Below, piece by piece: positions 45,785-58,499 of a stretch of 64,000 nt of DNA. This DNA is from Paramacrobiotus metropolitanus. Lineage: Eukaryota > Tardigrada > Eutardigrada > Parachela > Macrobiotidae. The DNA is taken from the NCBI RefSeq assembly GCF_019649055.1, contig NW_026570242.1:1178001-1242000 (forward strand), given 5' to 3'. Under the pieces are notes generated by a model, which was not told where the DNA came from, ran no database searches, and was given only the letters and a program-made list of their open reading frames with translations. The translations under genes were made by a program, and so were the position numbers. Position 1 is the stretch's first letter. The number at the start of each line of letters is the position of its first letter.

Positions 45785-46507
45785 ATGGCAAAACGCATGT
45801 TTTTGGTAAACAAGGATCAACTGCGAACTCGCAGTAGATCGATTAGTCCAAGCGCAAATGTCCCGCCAACAGCGACTCATATGGATTATTTTGCACGGCC
45901 TTTACATCGATCGTATCAGGATATGGGGGCATTCTTGCACGACCGCAATTTGACCACACGAGAAAAACTCAATGCACACGAAGATGCGATGGCTCGATAT
46001 GAAAATTATTTAAAACAAGCGTATGCCCCAGCAGCCCATTTAAGACCTCCTGACGATGTTGACAAGCCAACCCAGGGTACTCCAGGAATCCAAGACGACG
46101 TGTTGCGTGTAATGGAGCTACTGCCTGAAAAACAACGAAGCGCTGCACATAGTTTGCTCAACCATCTTCTAACTTATGGTGGAATACGGGTCGGGCGGAA
46201 TCTGCAGCTGATAACGCAAGGCATTCAACGCGAGGGTACCAACGTCGTTGATTTACTACGCTGGATAACGGCACCTACGAACCCTACTTCAAAACAGAGT
46301 CTCCCTGAAGGACTGCACGACATCTTTTCTGCCATGAAGCACAGCAACGCGCCGGTATCTTTGATAACAAACGCAAATAGGCGCAATACTTACCGTGTTT
46401 TCCAGCCATCCGATGATGATGAAGACGAGTATCATACGCCAACGAATAGTCGAAACCGAACACCGGAACTCCTCGGGACCACGGTCGTGGGTGCGGTACT
46501 AGCTTAA
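45785..46507 (+). CDS. Polinton conserved protein (M-A-K-R-M-F-L-V type), 240 aa
   Basis: Uninterrupted. ATG 45785 gives M-A-K-R-M-F-L-V. The body has a charged helix, then a compact region with G-I-R-V-G-R-N-L-Q-L-I, V-V-D-L-L-R and an acidic/polar tail. Its position and N-terminal style match a recurrent Polinton protein downstream of the ATPase. No enzymatic motif is visible. Confidence 0.55.
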   Translation: MAKRMFLVNKDQLRTRSRSISPSANVPPTATHMDYFARPLHRSYQDMGAFLHDRNLTTREKLNAHEDAMARYENYLKQAYAPAAHLRPPDDVDKPTQGTPGIQDDVLRVMELLPEKQRSAAHSLLNHLLTYGGIRVGRNLQLITQGIQREGTNVVDLLRWITAPTNPTSKQSLPEGLHDIFSAMKHSNAPVSLITNANRRNTYRVFQPSDDDEDEYHTPTNSRNRTPELLGTTVVGAVLA

Positions 46508-46844
46508 GATCATAATGCTGTGCTGTTGTTGTTTGACGGCAGTGTTTCTTGTAATTTTTTCTTTATTTGTGCTTTTACTTGACAACTTTTGCGTGTTTGC
46601 ACGTCAGTTTTTCTTCTTGACCATAAAAATAATAAAAAAATGCGAGAAAGTTCCTTGTTTTTGATTTCAATATAGCAGCAACACTTTATACATAGGGAGA
46701 GAGTATTGCTTATTAGATACATTTTTCAAACATACTTCAGGACGTTTGCACACACGAAGATGTTTTTTGGCAAACAGTTTTAACAAAACATCATTTCGCT
46801 TCCAGTTTTATGATATTCAAGTTTATCAATGATTCGACGAAGAC

Positions 46845-47250
46845 TCAACCCACGACAAGAATAATACAAGAAAAAATACAGAACAGTCCACACAAACTAG
46901 AATTAGGATGCTGCAATTGAGTATGGTTTTCTTGGTAATGACCATGAGCGTCTGGAAAATTTTCCACAATGAATTTATCAAATTCGATTCCATAAAACAA
47001 TGCTGATTTTCCAAAGGAATCGAAAACGTGATAGTTTTGGGTTCTTGGCAAAAACTGCTAGCCAGTGCTGCCCTGGCAAGGCTTTCTTATCGCTGTTGAC
47101 AATAAGAGCGACAGGATATTTTATCTTTTTCAGCTTTGGAAGTGCGTCTCTTGCGAATACTCCGACAAAAATGCCTCTAAGACAGGGGTCGTGCCGCACT
47201 ATATCCAGCAGTTGTAGATTATTCATTTTCAAGCACGCTTGTATGGACAA
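46845..47250 (-). pseudogene. Polinton adenain-type cysteine protease
   Basis: The first frame (to about 47040) has G-I-F-V-G-V-F-A-R-D-x-L-P, V-N-S-D and the catalytic His in G-Q-H-W. The second frame has F-D-S-F-G and the catalytic Cys in S-S-L-C-G-L-F near 46880. A frameshift near 47040 separates them. A likely start is the Met codon at 47226, overlapping the capsid gene end. The family matures capsid precursors. Confidence 0.8.
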
Positions 47251-48559
47251 TAGACATTCCTCCGCGAGTCTATCTCAACCAATGCATTTTTGTTGTAATA
47301 AATAAGAATAGATAAGGTATTGGTAGTTGGTGTAGAAAATGTTAGCGAGAGACCAAGAATGCCTTTCTTGGTTGGGTTTATACAAGAATGGTCCCCAATA
47401 TCCGGTTCCAGATTGAAACCATAAATAGCAAATCCGTTTCGCCAATCAGACTGCGTGAATGGTAAAGCGGAGTTTTTGTAAATCATTCCTGTTGTTTCGA
47501 GGAGACTTTGATACCCATCTCTTGAGTTAGTATCCGAAATTTCGAGAGCTTTACCCGGAAACGGTTCTGAATTAATGTAAGTTATAATCTGGCTAACGCC
47601 GTATCTGTCGAAACGATAGGGATTTCGAGCAATGTTTCCACCAACAGCCTCCGCATGCACTAAGGCCACGAAAATTTGTTTTGGTATCACACCTCGAAAC
47701 AAATCGTCCCTTGACCAATGACTGCTCCCGTTTGGGATAGTCATCTCCAGAACGTTTGATTCTACGTACGGAATCATTGCGTTCCGTTTTTGAATCATTA
47801 TTTCGTGGGCCAAAAGAAATTCCGGGTCCAGCTTAATTTTTCGTAATTTAAGTGCCGCTCGTTTTATAACGATTATAAGGTCCGGTTGTGCAACAGATGA
47901 TACCAAGGCAAACCTGTCTTTTGAGCGCGATAAAACAAGTTTCATATCAATTTTCGAGGGTATCAGACGTGGTTGGTTCGCGAGATCGCTCGGGAACTTC
48001 ATAAACATGTTCCACATGGTACCGTTTGCCAACTGCTCTCGACGAGCAGTGTAACCCTCGTTAAGCTGAATATTGTTCGGATTAGGATCAGGTACGGCAA
48101 GGCTGAATGAGTCAAAAAGATTGAGTCATCCAGCGAGAAACCAGAGCCCAGCAACTGCTTTTGGCCATCATTCCGTAGTTTAAAAGGTTTTCAAAATATG
48201 AAGAATAATGCGAAAGGGACGGATTTGAAGAAACCGTTTCACTGTTGAAAAGAAGTTCGTGTCCGCTGAACAAACTTCGCGCAAAATTATTTACAGGTCC
48301 CCATTCGATAGCCAGCCGGCGCGGCGTTCGCAGATGTTAAAACAGCGACGTCAAGTAGGATAGAGCTGTGCGCTAAATCAAGCATTTCATCTGGCGTCCC
48401 GGCAATTTCCCAGCTAATAGTATCCACATCTAAAGTATTTCCGATAGGGTTGTAGAGAACATACTTTGCTGATTCGATTGCCGTCTGAGTTGGAGGTAAG
48501 GAAAAATGATCAAGCTCAGATTTTAAGCATAGAGGCGCGTGGGGATGGACGTCCGCCAT
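47229..48559 (-). pseudogene. Polinton major capsid protein (double jelly roll)
   Basis: ATG at 48559 (M-A-D-V-H-P-H-A-P) begins the N-terminal part with K-S-E-L-D and P-P-T-Q-T (to 48287). The C-terminal part (48032-47229) has L-V-L-S-R-S, N-P-Y-R-F and E-I-D-x-R-R-N-V. The 48033-48286 stretch between them is in mixed frames, so at least two indels break the gene. The expected length of roughly 440 codons fits the Polinton family. Confidence 0.85.
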
Positions 48560-48570
48560 TCTCAAATGAG

Positions 48571-49063
48571 TTAGTGTAAAATGGTGTTTAAAGGCAATCG
48601 AAGTCGTTTACGATGGCGACGGGTGCGATGGGTGTGCTTGGGAGTCCGCTTTTTATGCAAACGTTTTCCTTTTGGCTTTTTTGAAACTGATTTGGTGCGT
48701 CGTGTGCGTTTTTTCTTTATTACTGGCTTCACCGAAGTCTTTTTAGTCTTGCGATGACGCTTACGTCGTTTGCCCTTCCCCTTTTTCCAAATCAGCGGCC
48801 ATGCTTGCCAGAGTTTCACGCGTTCTTGACTGGGCGGAGTCTAATAAGGTTGTCTTATTCTGCATAACATCGTTAACAACGTTTCGACCCAAACGAACCA
48901 AATTAGGAAAAATAACATTTTTTGCTGTTCGAGCAAGGCTTCCGAAAAAATTTCCCAGCGAGCCGTATCCATTCTGTACATGACCGACATTTGAGGTATA
49001 ATTTGGAGATAATAGTTGGACATAAACTTGCGCGGGAATCGAAAAACTATTAACTTCATCCAT
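48571..49063 (-). pseudogene. Polinton minor capsid/core protein, pVI-like with basic tail
   Basis: The first frame (49063-48761) has Y-G-S-L-G-N-F-F-G-S-L-A and an amphipathic helix as in adenovirus pVI-like Polinton proteins. The second (to 48571) is nearly all Lys/Arg/Thr (K-R-R-K-R-H-R-K-T-K-K). The switch lies near 48775-48785, which suggests a frameshift inside one gene. Two separate proteins, one pVII-like, are the alternative. Confidence 0.6.
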
Positions 49064-49470
49064 TATCGACGGCGAAAATTGAATTGCAGAATCGTTGTTC
49101 CTTTATCAAAATCAACTGCACGTCCTTCAAGATCAGTTATCGAGAAGAGTAAACGATCAAACTGACTGTTTTCGACGTTAATATACTGGAGTTTAGGAAC
49201 ATAAGCATTTCCACTCGTAACTTGTTTGGTCGGAACAACCGCAAGAAGGGGCACTCGTGTTTTATTAACAATCTGACTGCGCACTAGATCGCTTAACACA
49301 CACAACGTTCCGAGATTTTTTGATCTTAAGTTTGGCGGACACTGGACATAAGCCAAAGCTACTTCAAATTCAGTCAATAACTGAATATAATTAGGCAAAA
49401 ATACACTGAACTCAGATGGAGAGTTACCAGACACTGCGTCAGAAGTGACTGTTATATTGAAATTTTCCAT
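49063..49470 (-). CDS. Polinton minor capsid protein (penton-like jelly roll), 135 aa
   Basis: Uninterrupted. M-E-N-F-N-I at 49470, then F-S-V-F-L-P-N-Y-I, F-E-V-A-L-A-Y-V, L-S-D-L-V-R-S-Q, V-P-L-L-A-V-V-P and L-Q-F-N-F-R-R-R match the Polinton minor capsid family. Its stop codon abuts the next gene's start. Confidence 0.8.
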   Translation of the reverse strand: MENFNITVTSDAVSGNSPSEFSVFLPNYIQLLTEFEVALAYVQCPPNLRSKNLGTLCVLSDLVRSQIVNKTRVPLLAVVPTKQVTSGNAYVPKLQYINVENSQFDRLLFSITDLEGRAVDFDKGTTILQFNFRRR

Positions 49471-49546
49471 TTTTCAAACCAGAGCAACAATTGAAAAATT
49501 TCGAAAACACACTGTAACTTTTACTCTCAGAGGTATTAAGACTCGG

Positions 49547-50776
49547 CTACACGACTTTTTCGAAATCCAGATTTTTATAAAAGAATGAGTCCCAACCGTT
49601 TAAGCTGTGCAACTGAAATCCATTTGTCGAACTTTTATGCCACCCAACGTAACGAATCAAAACTTTGTTGCCTTTTCTCGAGAGCACTGTGATTTCGGCA
49701 GACTCAGGAGTGTCTTTAGGAACTTTCTGTAATTCCCACATATAAAACGACCGTCCATTTCTTCATTTAGCAAGTCTTCGACTTTATACATAGGAATTGC
49801 TTCATGTATTTTGCAAAGTTTTACTCGATATACTTCAATTGTCCACCCTGGTGTATATCCTTTCTCCATATGAGTCTTTTAGCGAAAGGCGAACAAAATC
49901 ACCAACACGTGGCGTTTCTTTAAGCGCTCGTTTTGCTGCATATTCTGATTTGTCCCCGTACAAAATTTTTTAAACTTCTCGGTTTTATCTTTAGTTACTT
50001 CGTTTGGCGTATGAAACTTCAAACTTCTATGTGGACTGTTGTTATACGCATCAATAAATTTTTGAATAACATCAATCCACCTCTTTGTCCGGTTATGCGA
50101 AAAGTATCTAAACAGCTTTGTGGATAAAGTGCGATTGAGACTTTCGACTTGACCCTTTGATCTCAGCGTTGTTTGTTGAAAAATGTTCGATTCCGTATTC
50201 ACTCATTAAACTTTGAAACTCCGAGTTGTAGAATTCCGTTCCCAAATCAGTTTGGACTTTATTAGGTATAAACCCACAACGATTCAAAATTAACTGAAAA
50301 GCATCCTTTACATCCACAGCACTTTTACGTTTAATTGGTTCAATCCACGCACGTCGAGAAAACAATCTTCAACAACAAGAAGGTAATTATACCCATCATT
50401 CTGTTTAGCGAGAGCAGTGTAATCAATTAAGTCCGCCTGCAGCTGATCTTCAGGTCCGGGAACAACAAAATGCAAGCGTTGAAATTTTTTCGCACGGGTT
50501 TATGTAACGTATACGCTTTCTGGCGGCTGAGAAATTCTTAACGGCTTCAGGTGAAACAGTGTCTTTGGAACGTTTTTGCGCTTCTCGTAGAAGAGGAACG
50601 ACACCACCAAACGCGCCAGGAGACGAAGGATCAAAATAAATTTTTTCAGTAAATTTTCCATGGATGATTGCAGCAAGACGATTGTCAAGTCCTTTTGGAA
50701 TCGTGGAATTCAAAACTGAATACGCATCTGGCCTCGCCAAACAGTCAAACATTTGTAAAACATAATACATGAACAA
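49547..50776 (-). pseudogene. Polinton integrase (rve family) with C-terminal chromo-like region
   Basis: The N-terminal part (Y-F-D-P-S-S-P-G-A-F-G-G) is at about 50640. The first catalytic Asp segment, near 50430, lies in another frame. The core has Q-T-D-L-G-T-E-F (50255 region) and the Glu in V-E-S-L-N-R (50150 region). The tail has K-G-Y-T-P-G-W and a chromo-like L-I-R-Y-V-G-W-H near 49650. At least three frameshifts separate these. The family inserts the linear element into host DNA and makes the 6-bp duplication. Confidence 0.85.
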
Positions 50777-50803
50777 ATTTGAACGCTCTGGCCAGTATAT
50801 TCT

Positions 50804-51133
50804 TCAACAACTTCTGAACAATACACGCAGAACTTTTTTATTTACGGAATTTAACAACGTGTAAAATAAGCTGTCCTTGTACTCTCGATCTTCCGAACGA
50901 TCCATGCAAGTGTGAAGGGGTCTATACGGTAACAAGCACGGACACCATTCTTTCCGATTTCAAAACTGCTGATTGAGTAAGCAACCCAGAATGTACTTGA
51001 ACGCCGCTGTACATCGCTTATAAGCGGTTCGTTTAGAACAATGAAAATCAAGACGATGATCGCAGTCTGTGCATAGACCAGAAATCAGTTCGAGCTTTAA
51101 TGTACCATCGTTATCAGACTTTAAAGTAGACAT
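50804..51133 (-). pseudogene. Polinton small Cys/His protein, interrupted
   Basis: ATG at 51131-51133. A short frame contains C-T-D-C-D-H and H-C-S-K, which could bind zinc. It meets an in-frame TGA near 50962, then continues open with C-P-C and L-H-T-C to a stop at 50804-50806. No family recognised. Confidence 0.4.
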
Positions 51134-51162
51134 TGCGATTCAGAGACATCAACAACCAAGTA

Positions 51163-54100
51163 TTAATCAATAAAATATCCTGGATCGTCGTTATCGAGAT
51201 CCTCGGTTAACATATCAGGATTAAAGCGTTCCATCAACTGATTTACAATTTTGAACTCTAGAGAATCAACTGCAGGAAAATGTATACCGTGATAGCCAAG
51301 TGGAAAAGTTTCGAAGTCACGCCCAATAACACGACTGGTCACAGTACAACCAATGCGGCGAATCAACGGCACTGTCTGAATGCTTAGCTTATCGGTATCC
51401 TTTTTAAATGTAATATCGTGACAAGCCGTTATCTGTGTGGGACCATCACCGAACAACATCGACTTCAATGTTTTGATATTGACGCGATCTTTAAGCCCAT
51501 CACTCTTTGGGATTCCTTTGCACTTAATGCGCTGTTCACCATTGCTCATAACCTGGCAATACGTTTTCTTTGCGAGTGCAGCCCATTCGACGAAATGCTT
51601 TCCGCCGAGGTCGTCGGATAACTGTCCAATGATCTCACCGACAGGGGATCATCCGTTCCCGGAACACTCACAAACATAACGGAGTCAGTATCGCAATAGA
51701 GCAGACGATCTTCCACAGCTCTGAGCGCTTTAAGTAACTCGAGTTGAGCAAGCTCAGTCGTGAATTTACCGATGTATGGGTTAGTGCGTTTGTTTGGAGC
51801 TACCTAAAACATTTTCGAAAACGTGCCGAGATTAGTTACCGCAGGACTGAAACATCACTCTACAAGACAAAAACGAAATTTCCATACCCATCCAGCTTTT
51901 CTTGAAACGTAACGTCAATCGAATTTCCTTCGTTAACCATGCGAACATCGTTCGTTATGTACTGGTTGTTGAAGACAATGTCCTTCATATCTTTGTATGT
52001 GTGGCAGTATTTATTCTGCCGATAAATTTCCTTCATGACATACCTATTAAGGAAAATGATTCAAGAAATGATTAAACACTCTTGAATCACATTCTTACCG
52101 TCCCCAAACGCAGTTGGCACTGATCTTGCTGGAGTGCCGTAAGCCAGGGTTGTAGCTGACTTCTTCGGGCGTAAAATAATTCCAAGCTCATCCTCATACT
52201 GCTGACAGTAGCGAATCTTCTCTTAGTCGTTGTAATGTGTGAAGGAAAACCACTGCTGATGATTTTAGCGTGAATGAGATCGAGCAAAAACTTGGCAAAA
52301 ATTCCTCCTGTTCGTGTATCTTTGTTAAATTTACTGCGGTTCGGAAATTGGTGCACTCATACACTTTACGAATCAAATATCGACACTTGACACTTACATA
52401 TCCATTCTTTGACAGCTTGTGAGGACACGTCCTGCACAGAGTATACACTGTACGACCGTCAACCAATCGGCATGGAAGGGTGGGGACTTTCAAGTCGTAC
52501 GGCGGCCAGACAAAACAGTACACGACGCCAAAGTATTCATTCAACCTGAACGGCTTTTGGAGGCTGGAAAATCCGGAAAAATAATTTTTGGATGTCCGAC
52601 AGGATATTCCCAAAAATCATAACCGATGGATACAAAGAAATAAAATCCAAAGCTTTTCCTTTACAACCATCCGGAATGTCTTTGTAGATCGAAAAGACTT
52701 CTGTTCGACCCCGAATAAATGATCACGGACATTCATGCGCTTCCGGAAGTCATTTCCAACTGTAATCTCTCCACTTTTAACTTTTCGTCGAAATCGCATT
52801 CCCAAATGCTTCTGAACCCTCGCACACGCACTTCAGGGTTTTCTTGGTTAGGATAAACGTTTCTAATGTAGTGCTCGACTCTTCTGTCTCCCTCCCGCAG
52901 TTCGCCAAAAGTCTTCATTCGTACTGTGTTCATACGGGAGGATTGGGAAGCACTTCCGACAGCCATGCCAAAAGCACCCATAAAACTGCCACACATCGCC
53001 AAACTCGTCAAATCCGTCCACGGGTATGGACCAATATACAATTCCCTCTAGCTTACGCGCATGGCGTACTTCCGTTCCCGTTCTATTCTCGAACCACGTC
53101 ATCCACTGAATAGCCTTATCGCTTTGATTATGCGCCCTGCCGTAGCCGTTCGCTGGAAGTATTCCAATCGTTTCAGGTTGCAGGTAGTGCACTTGAAAGG
53201 CTTTCATAACGGCCGAAGGATTCGTGGGTTCGTCGAAAGGATCCAACCCGGGAAAGAGATTAGTAAAGGATGAACGCGTAATCTTGGCACACTCGCGTAG
53301 GACCAGAACGTCGTTGACACAGTATTTTTCGCACTCATCCATAAGATTGTAGTTATTTCCGAAGATGTGTACGGCATTGGTGTACCATTGCTCAAACTCG
53401 CTTATCTTCGATGCAGACATCCGTTCAGTATTGAAGAACTCCTTAGCTGAAATTTCGAAAAGTCTTGGTACGTCCAACAGGAAATAAATACCTATGCAAG
53501 TTTACTAAGCAATTTCGAAAATTTATCTCACCTGGCACCGGGCCAATGTAGTTTTCGTTTTCAGGAGTATTAAATAAATACGGGAAAATCCTTTGAGGAC
53601 CAGGTGGCTTATTCCGAGATCCTTTGAAGCTCCGCCAGACTTCTCGGCATAAACGAAAGCGTATCCACGAATCTAGCGTTCACTCCTGGTACTGTGATCA
53701 GAGTAAGACTGGCACCATCTTGAATTTTACGAGCATAATGTCCTTGGCCTTCAAGTGCTCGAAGGATAAAATAGTTATCATATCGTCGTCCGTTGTGTGA
53801 CAGGAAAGTGCAGTGCTTTGTATGTTTGAAGATCCATTCAAGTAAATCATCAGCGCACGAATTGCCACGAAATGTCAGGCTAAAGTTATCGTCGTCCAAA
53901 CACATAAGCGCCGCCATGTTTGGATAATGGTAGCGTGAATTATCCAAACCAGCTTCAAAATCGAAAACAAATTTCTTGCTCACAAACTTCGTAATCCGTA
54001 CATCTGATGTAACTCTGTTCGCTGGTCCATTTTCCAGGTTGGAGACTTCCTTGCGAAAAGAGTCATTAAAGTCCGACTGTGCATCAGTCTCGTCAAACTC

Positions 54101-55528
54101 ACTTGCTGACTCTGCTATAGTACTCTCGATCACTGAAATACATCCGTCGCTGTCATCATCGTCATCATTACAATCATCGTCGGAAACGTTATCATCAACT
54201 CCAATGCTCTTTGAACTAAGAGATTTTTTCTTCACCGCCTTTTTTGCTTTTTCTCCGCATAGAATAAAGCATAAATGACTGCGCTCCACCATTTCTTTAC
54301 AATTTCTGCATTGAGTTGTGTAGCACTGATGCGGACCGGTATGGACACGGTTAGGTGGATTTACAAACACACCACACTCAGAACATCTTTTCCAAACTTC
54401 GCATATGGTTTTTTCTTTTGTGTAGTATCCTTTGTTCACCTTATGGTTGTCGAAACATTTCTTTGAATAAAACGTGCGATTGCAGTCTCCGCACAGAAAG
54501 TCTTCGCGAGGCCAATCGTATCGACCACGTCCGTAACATTTTACGCCTCCGCATAGATTGCAGAAACCAAAACACTTATGTTGGCGTTTATTCCTGTAGA
54601 ACACACCGCATGTCTCGCAACGGCCATCGAATCCCATTAAAGCGTGAGGCTTTACCACAGCATCAAAGTGCTTGTTGTGGTAGATTAGTGTCACTAGGTG
54701 TTTACACTCCGGGGAATCGTACGTTTCAGCAAACTGGCATTCTGCGTCAATCACACGCAACTGGCAGTCATACCGCTCACGTAAAACTTGAGAAAATTTA
54801 TCCAGTTCTATTAACCCGCATGGTTCCGGAAAAACTTTGGCTTCCCATCGTAACCTTTGGGCAAGATCGTGCTGGAATTTCTTGCTGGAATCTCGGATCT
54901 TATTGTAATTAGGAAGTTCCAAGACCTTTGCAAGCACTACGGCAATCACTCTAGAGCAGCACAGCGTATTATTCGGATCGTATTTGTTATTCGGCCGAAT
55001 TACGACAACACTTTTACGCTGTTCGAGGTATTCCGAGAGTTTAAAAGCCAGACGATTCTTTCTGATAGAACGGTTACCTGCTCCAATAAGGTTGTGAACG
55101 ACCAAGAACGTACAGCGAAATGACTCCGAAAATGTGAACTCAGTATTTCCACTTCGATTTGCACGTTCGATCAGATCAAGAACAGTCTTTGCTGTGAGTT
55201 CGACGGCCGTCTTGGTTCCCGTTGAAATAGCCCCTCTTGTTAGCGAGTCGTGTTGCAGAATTATACGAACGGCGTCGTGAGGCTCGACGGAGTGTTGATT
55301 GTAAAGGTAGTTCAAAAGGTGCTCAAACATGTAGTACAGACGATACATCGAACCTTCAGCGTCGGTCGGGTCTATATGGTCGTGGCGAAATATGGTAAAG
55401 CTGTCCTCAACCGTGTGAAACCTTGCAGATGGGGTTATCTGGCGAGTCTCTGGCTTTATTGAGTATGCCGGGCTACAAGTGCACACGTTTCTCAATTTTT
55501 CGAAAACATTCAGTAAACTAAACAACAC
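51163..55528 (-). pseudogene. polB: Polinton family-B DNA polymerase, spliced and broken
   Basis: A 639-codon N-terminal frame (55528-53609) has a Cys/His-rich zinc-finger block (about 54640-54280), an Asp/Ser linker, exonuclease I F-D-F-E-A (about 53955) and exonuclease II N-G-R-R-Y-D-N (about 53785). Exo III (V-N-D-V-L-V-L) is near 53300. The polymerase A box S-L-Y-P-S is near 52630 and the C box Y-C-D-T-D-S-V at 51679-51699. Introns are visible at about 53488-53530, 52042-52098 and 51808-51890. Frameshifts lie near 53630 and between 52600 and 52100. The enzyme is the protein-primed type that copies the linear element. The true first exon is uncertain. Confidence 0.9.
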
Positions 55529-55641
55529 AACAATTCCGTACAGCAGTTACCATGCAAAATCGAAAATTACAATCGATTAATAAACGAAAGTAAATGTAAC
55601 AGATAGAAACAGCCACTAATATTTTGACATCAATATTGACA

Positions 55642-57352
55642 TTATAAGTTAAAAGAACGCCATGCGGAGAATATTCTAATGCCTTGAGAGTAAACGTAGT
55701 GAGAAAATTCCCGGTCTTTAAGGAGATGCGACTTACAGAAGATGACCATAGGCATTCTGACGAGCAATCGGAGCCGGAGCATCCCTCGTGATGGCGCAGT
55801 CGACTTCCCAGCTCCTGTCATAACATCTGGCTGCCGTCGTAATACAAATTCTTCGTAGAACCGACGGTTCATTTCGCTTCGCAATCGTTCTTCCTGATCC
55901 AAGCGTTCACGACGCTGCCGCTCCTCCATCTCTCTCAGTTCACGTATGTAGACGTCGTATCCTTGAGCTCCGTGACCACCTTCCGCAAACAGCTGCGTCT
56001 TCGGACTTTGGTATTGCTGTTGAGACGGATGATAGTCTACGATGAAAGGTCTTACGATAGAACAAATATACTAAAACTAAAAAAAAAAAAAAAAAAACTG
56101 CTCTCCTCACTTGAGATGTAGTTGGTGTTGGATGCGTTGAAAATTGCCGGACCCGGAACGTACGAACCGTTCTGCTTCGTGTACCCAGACGTTGACGGTG
56201 CAGAAAAATCGTTGCGAGTTAGCATCCCAGTTCCGTTCTGGACAGCGTAGGTCGGTGAAACTTGACCCATGGGAGGAAAACTTGGGACGGCTGCTATAGT
56301 TTTGCCTTTACCAGCAAAACTCTGATGCAGACAATGGTACACTATAAGAACGAAAATTTATCGAAAAAGCATGGTACGGGATAGAAGGTTATAAGCCTTT
56401 AGACGATTTACAAAACAATTTCGAAAATCTGTTATCTTGCTGATATTTAACTTCTAAAATGTTTTTTTTAGAATTCTTATCATAAAAAATAACTTACTTC
56501 CAGTCGAGCTGGCCACAACTTCGTGCAGGTTTGGTTGAGAAAACCGTTTTCGCTTTGCAACTTTCATTGGAGCATCCGGGATAGGACGGCGCTTTGTGGA
56601 TGACGCAGGAGATGGTGGCGGGGAAATGATTTCGATTTCTGGAACATCCGCACTTCCGGTCTGCAAGTAGACGTTCTCTTTATCAGTTCCCGATGTATCC
56701 ACAATTCCCAGGCTTTCCAAAACTTCATTTCGTCATCGTTGGGCATGATTGCCGGCATAGAAGGATGGCGCGGATCGTAAATGTTGGCGCTCGTGTTGAG
56801 AATCGGCTCTTTCCGTCAAGCGTTGGTGCGTCGTTGCCAAAAAAGTGCGTACGGCGGATACTTCTGCATTTTCGGCACAGGATACGTACAGTTCGTCAGA
56901 CGGTCGTAGTTCTCGGGTGCCAAGACAATGGCCATGAACATAGTGTAATGGTTGAGAAGAAACCCAAGCTCCTCAGCACCAAGCGAATGCGCGTACACCA
57001 CTGACTCAACATTGGTTGGACGAATAGGCACCGTGTCAATAAACTCGCCCGCTGCCACTCGCTCAACACGATCGTAGTTAAGCTGATAAACTGTCTCGCC
57101 CAATTCAGTGTAAAAGTTGACCGAGAAACACAACGGACGATCAGCGTCGCCGAACAGATACACGAGCGAGCGCTCGTTCAAAACTCGCTGGGCTGCAACA
57201 CCTCCTGCGGCCAGTACGACTTGCATGTGATCTCGCAGCTCATGTCCACGCACGTTGGTACCAGGTATTTTGGCAACAAAAGCGTTGACCAACGCCCGGA
57301 AGATAAGAGATTCTTTGCAAGACTTAACTCTGGATTTAACCTTTCGAGACAT
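55642..57352 (-). pseudogene. Polinton spliced gene of unknown function, nuclear-like
   Basis: ATG at 57352 (M-S-R-K-V-K-S-R) opens a frame to TGA 56816-56818. The same frame continues past the stop to about 56735, then an adjacent frame continues with P-P-P-S-P and a basic V-A-K-R-K-R. A donor (GGAA/GTAAGT) near 56500 and an acceptor near 56343 follow. The next exon has a run of 19 A/T at 56079-56097, and the last has R-E-M-E-E-R-Q-R-R-E-R-L. One long regulatory or tegument-like protein with one stop and one frameshift is my reading; two or three genes are possible. No family recognised. Confidence 0.45.
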
Positions 57353-57957
57353 TTTCGAAACGACGACATTTGTGAAAAACAATAGGCGATTCCCTACACA
57401 AGCGATGAACTTCAGAAACGGGATTTTACGCGAACGAGAGACACACAAGTTCAAAATGTCAACTGATGAGATCAAATATCAAATGAGCCGCATATCTGAC
57501 TTCGCGACAACGAAAAGCATCACTGACCTAGTTTGTAATAGATTCGTCCAATCAAATGGCTAGATACGATGTATAATCGTATCACGCTTCGTACAGCGCT
57601 AGCTGTACACGCCGCCCACCTTTGTATAATGTTTGCATAATGCAGGTGAAACTGAAGCGCAACAAATAAAATGCCATACATCTGTCAGTTTAATTGAGTG
57701 CAATTACATTGACTGCTGTCAAATAGACGCAAAGCAGCCAAGCGTGTTGAAACGCTATTCATACTGTTGTTATAATATCCAAGCCACGCGCGTTGGATTC
57801 ATTCATTCGTACAGTATCTACAACGGATCACTTAGCGAAAGAAAAAACAACATGTGCGCGACAAAAAACAAACATTCGCGTATAATTAAAGGAGATTTTA
57901 CAGTTGTTCTTTTCAACACCTTTTGAATAGTCTCCCGTTTAGTGAAGCAGTTGTCTG

Positions 57958-58481
57958 CTATGAAATTAGTGATAACAACAAGTCTGTGTTTTTCTTAGTG
58001 CCGTTTGCAGCTATAAACTCATAACCCGCTTGATACACAGCCACAATCAGTGACTCGATTTCGGGGATTTGATGAAATTCTTTGGAGCGCACACTCGCGT
58101 GCGCCAAGGATTTCTGTACCAGCTCAGCAAAAGTAGCCAGCACGTCGGCATCGTTGCCGACAGCGTCTTTCACCTCCGCCTCGATATCCTGAGTGTAATC
58201 CTTGGGAACGCTCAGGTCTGGCATGACAGCCTTCCCACTGGCACGAAAAGCCCGATTGCTGGGAACACTGTATCCCTGCTCTACAAATTGCTCGTCGAGC
58301 TCACGCTGCATCGCTTCTTCAACCCCTCAGCGGTTTCCAGATCGATCTTCTTTGGTTTGGAAGAGCACAAGTAATGGCGATCGTAAAGTGCTGCTTCCGC
58401 ATTTAACCGGTTGATTTTCTCTTCATCACTTTCCCGCATACGCATCTTCATATATTCTTTATATGATTTTCGACCAGACAT
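57958..58481 (-). pseudogene. Polinton accessory protein, frameshifted, unknown
   Basis: ATG at 58481 starts a charged helical frame (K-E-Y-M-K-M-R-M-R-E-S) to about 58285. A second frame from 58311 (M-Q-R-E-L-D-E-Q-F) continues to a stop at 57958. They overlap by about 30 bp in a way that fits one indel. No recognised domain. Confidence 0.4.
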
Positions 58482-58499
58482 CTAAAGATATTTAGATTT

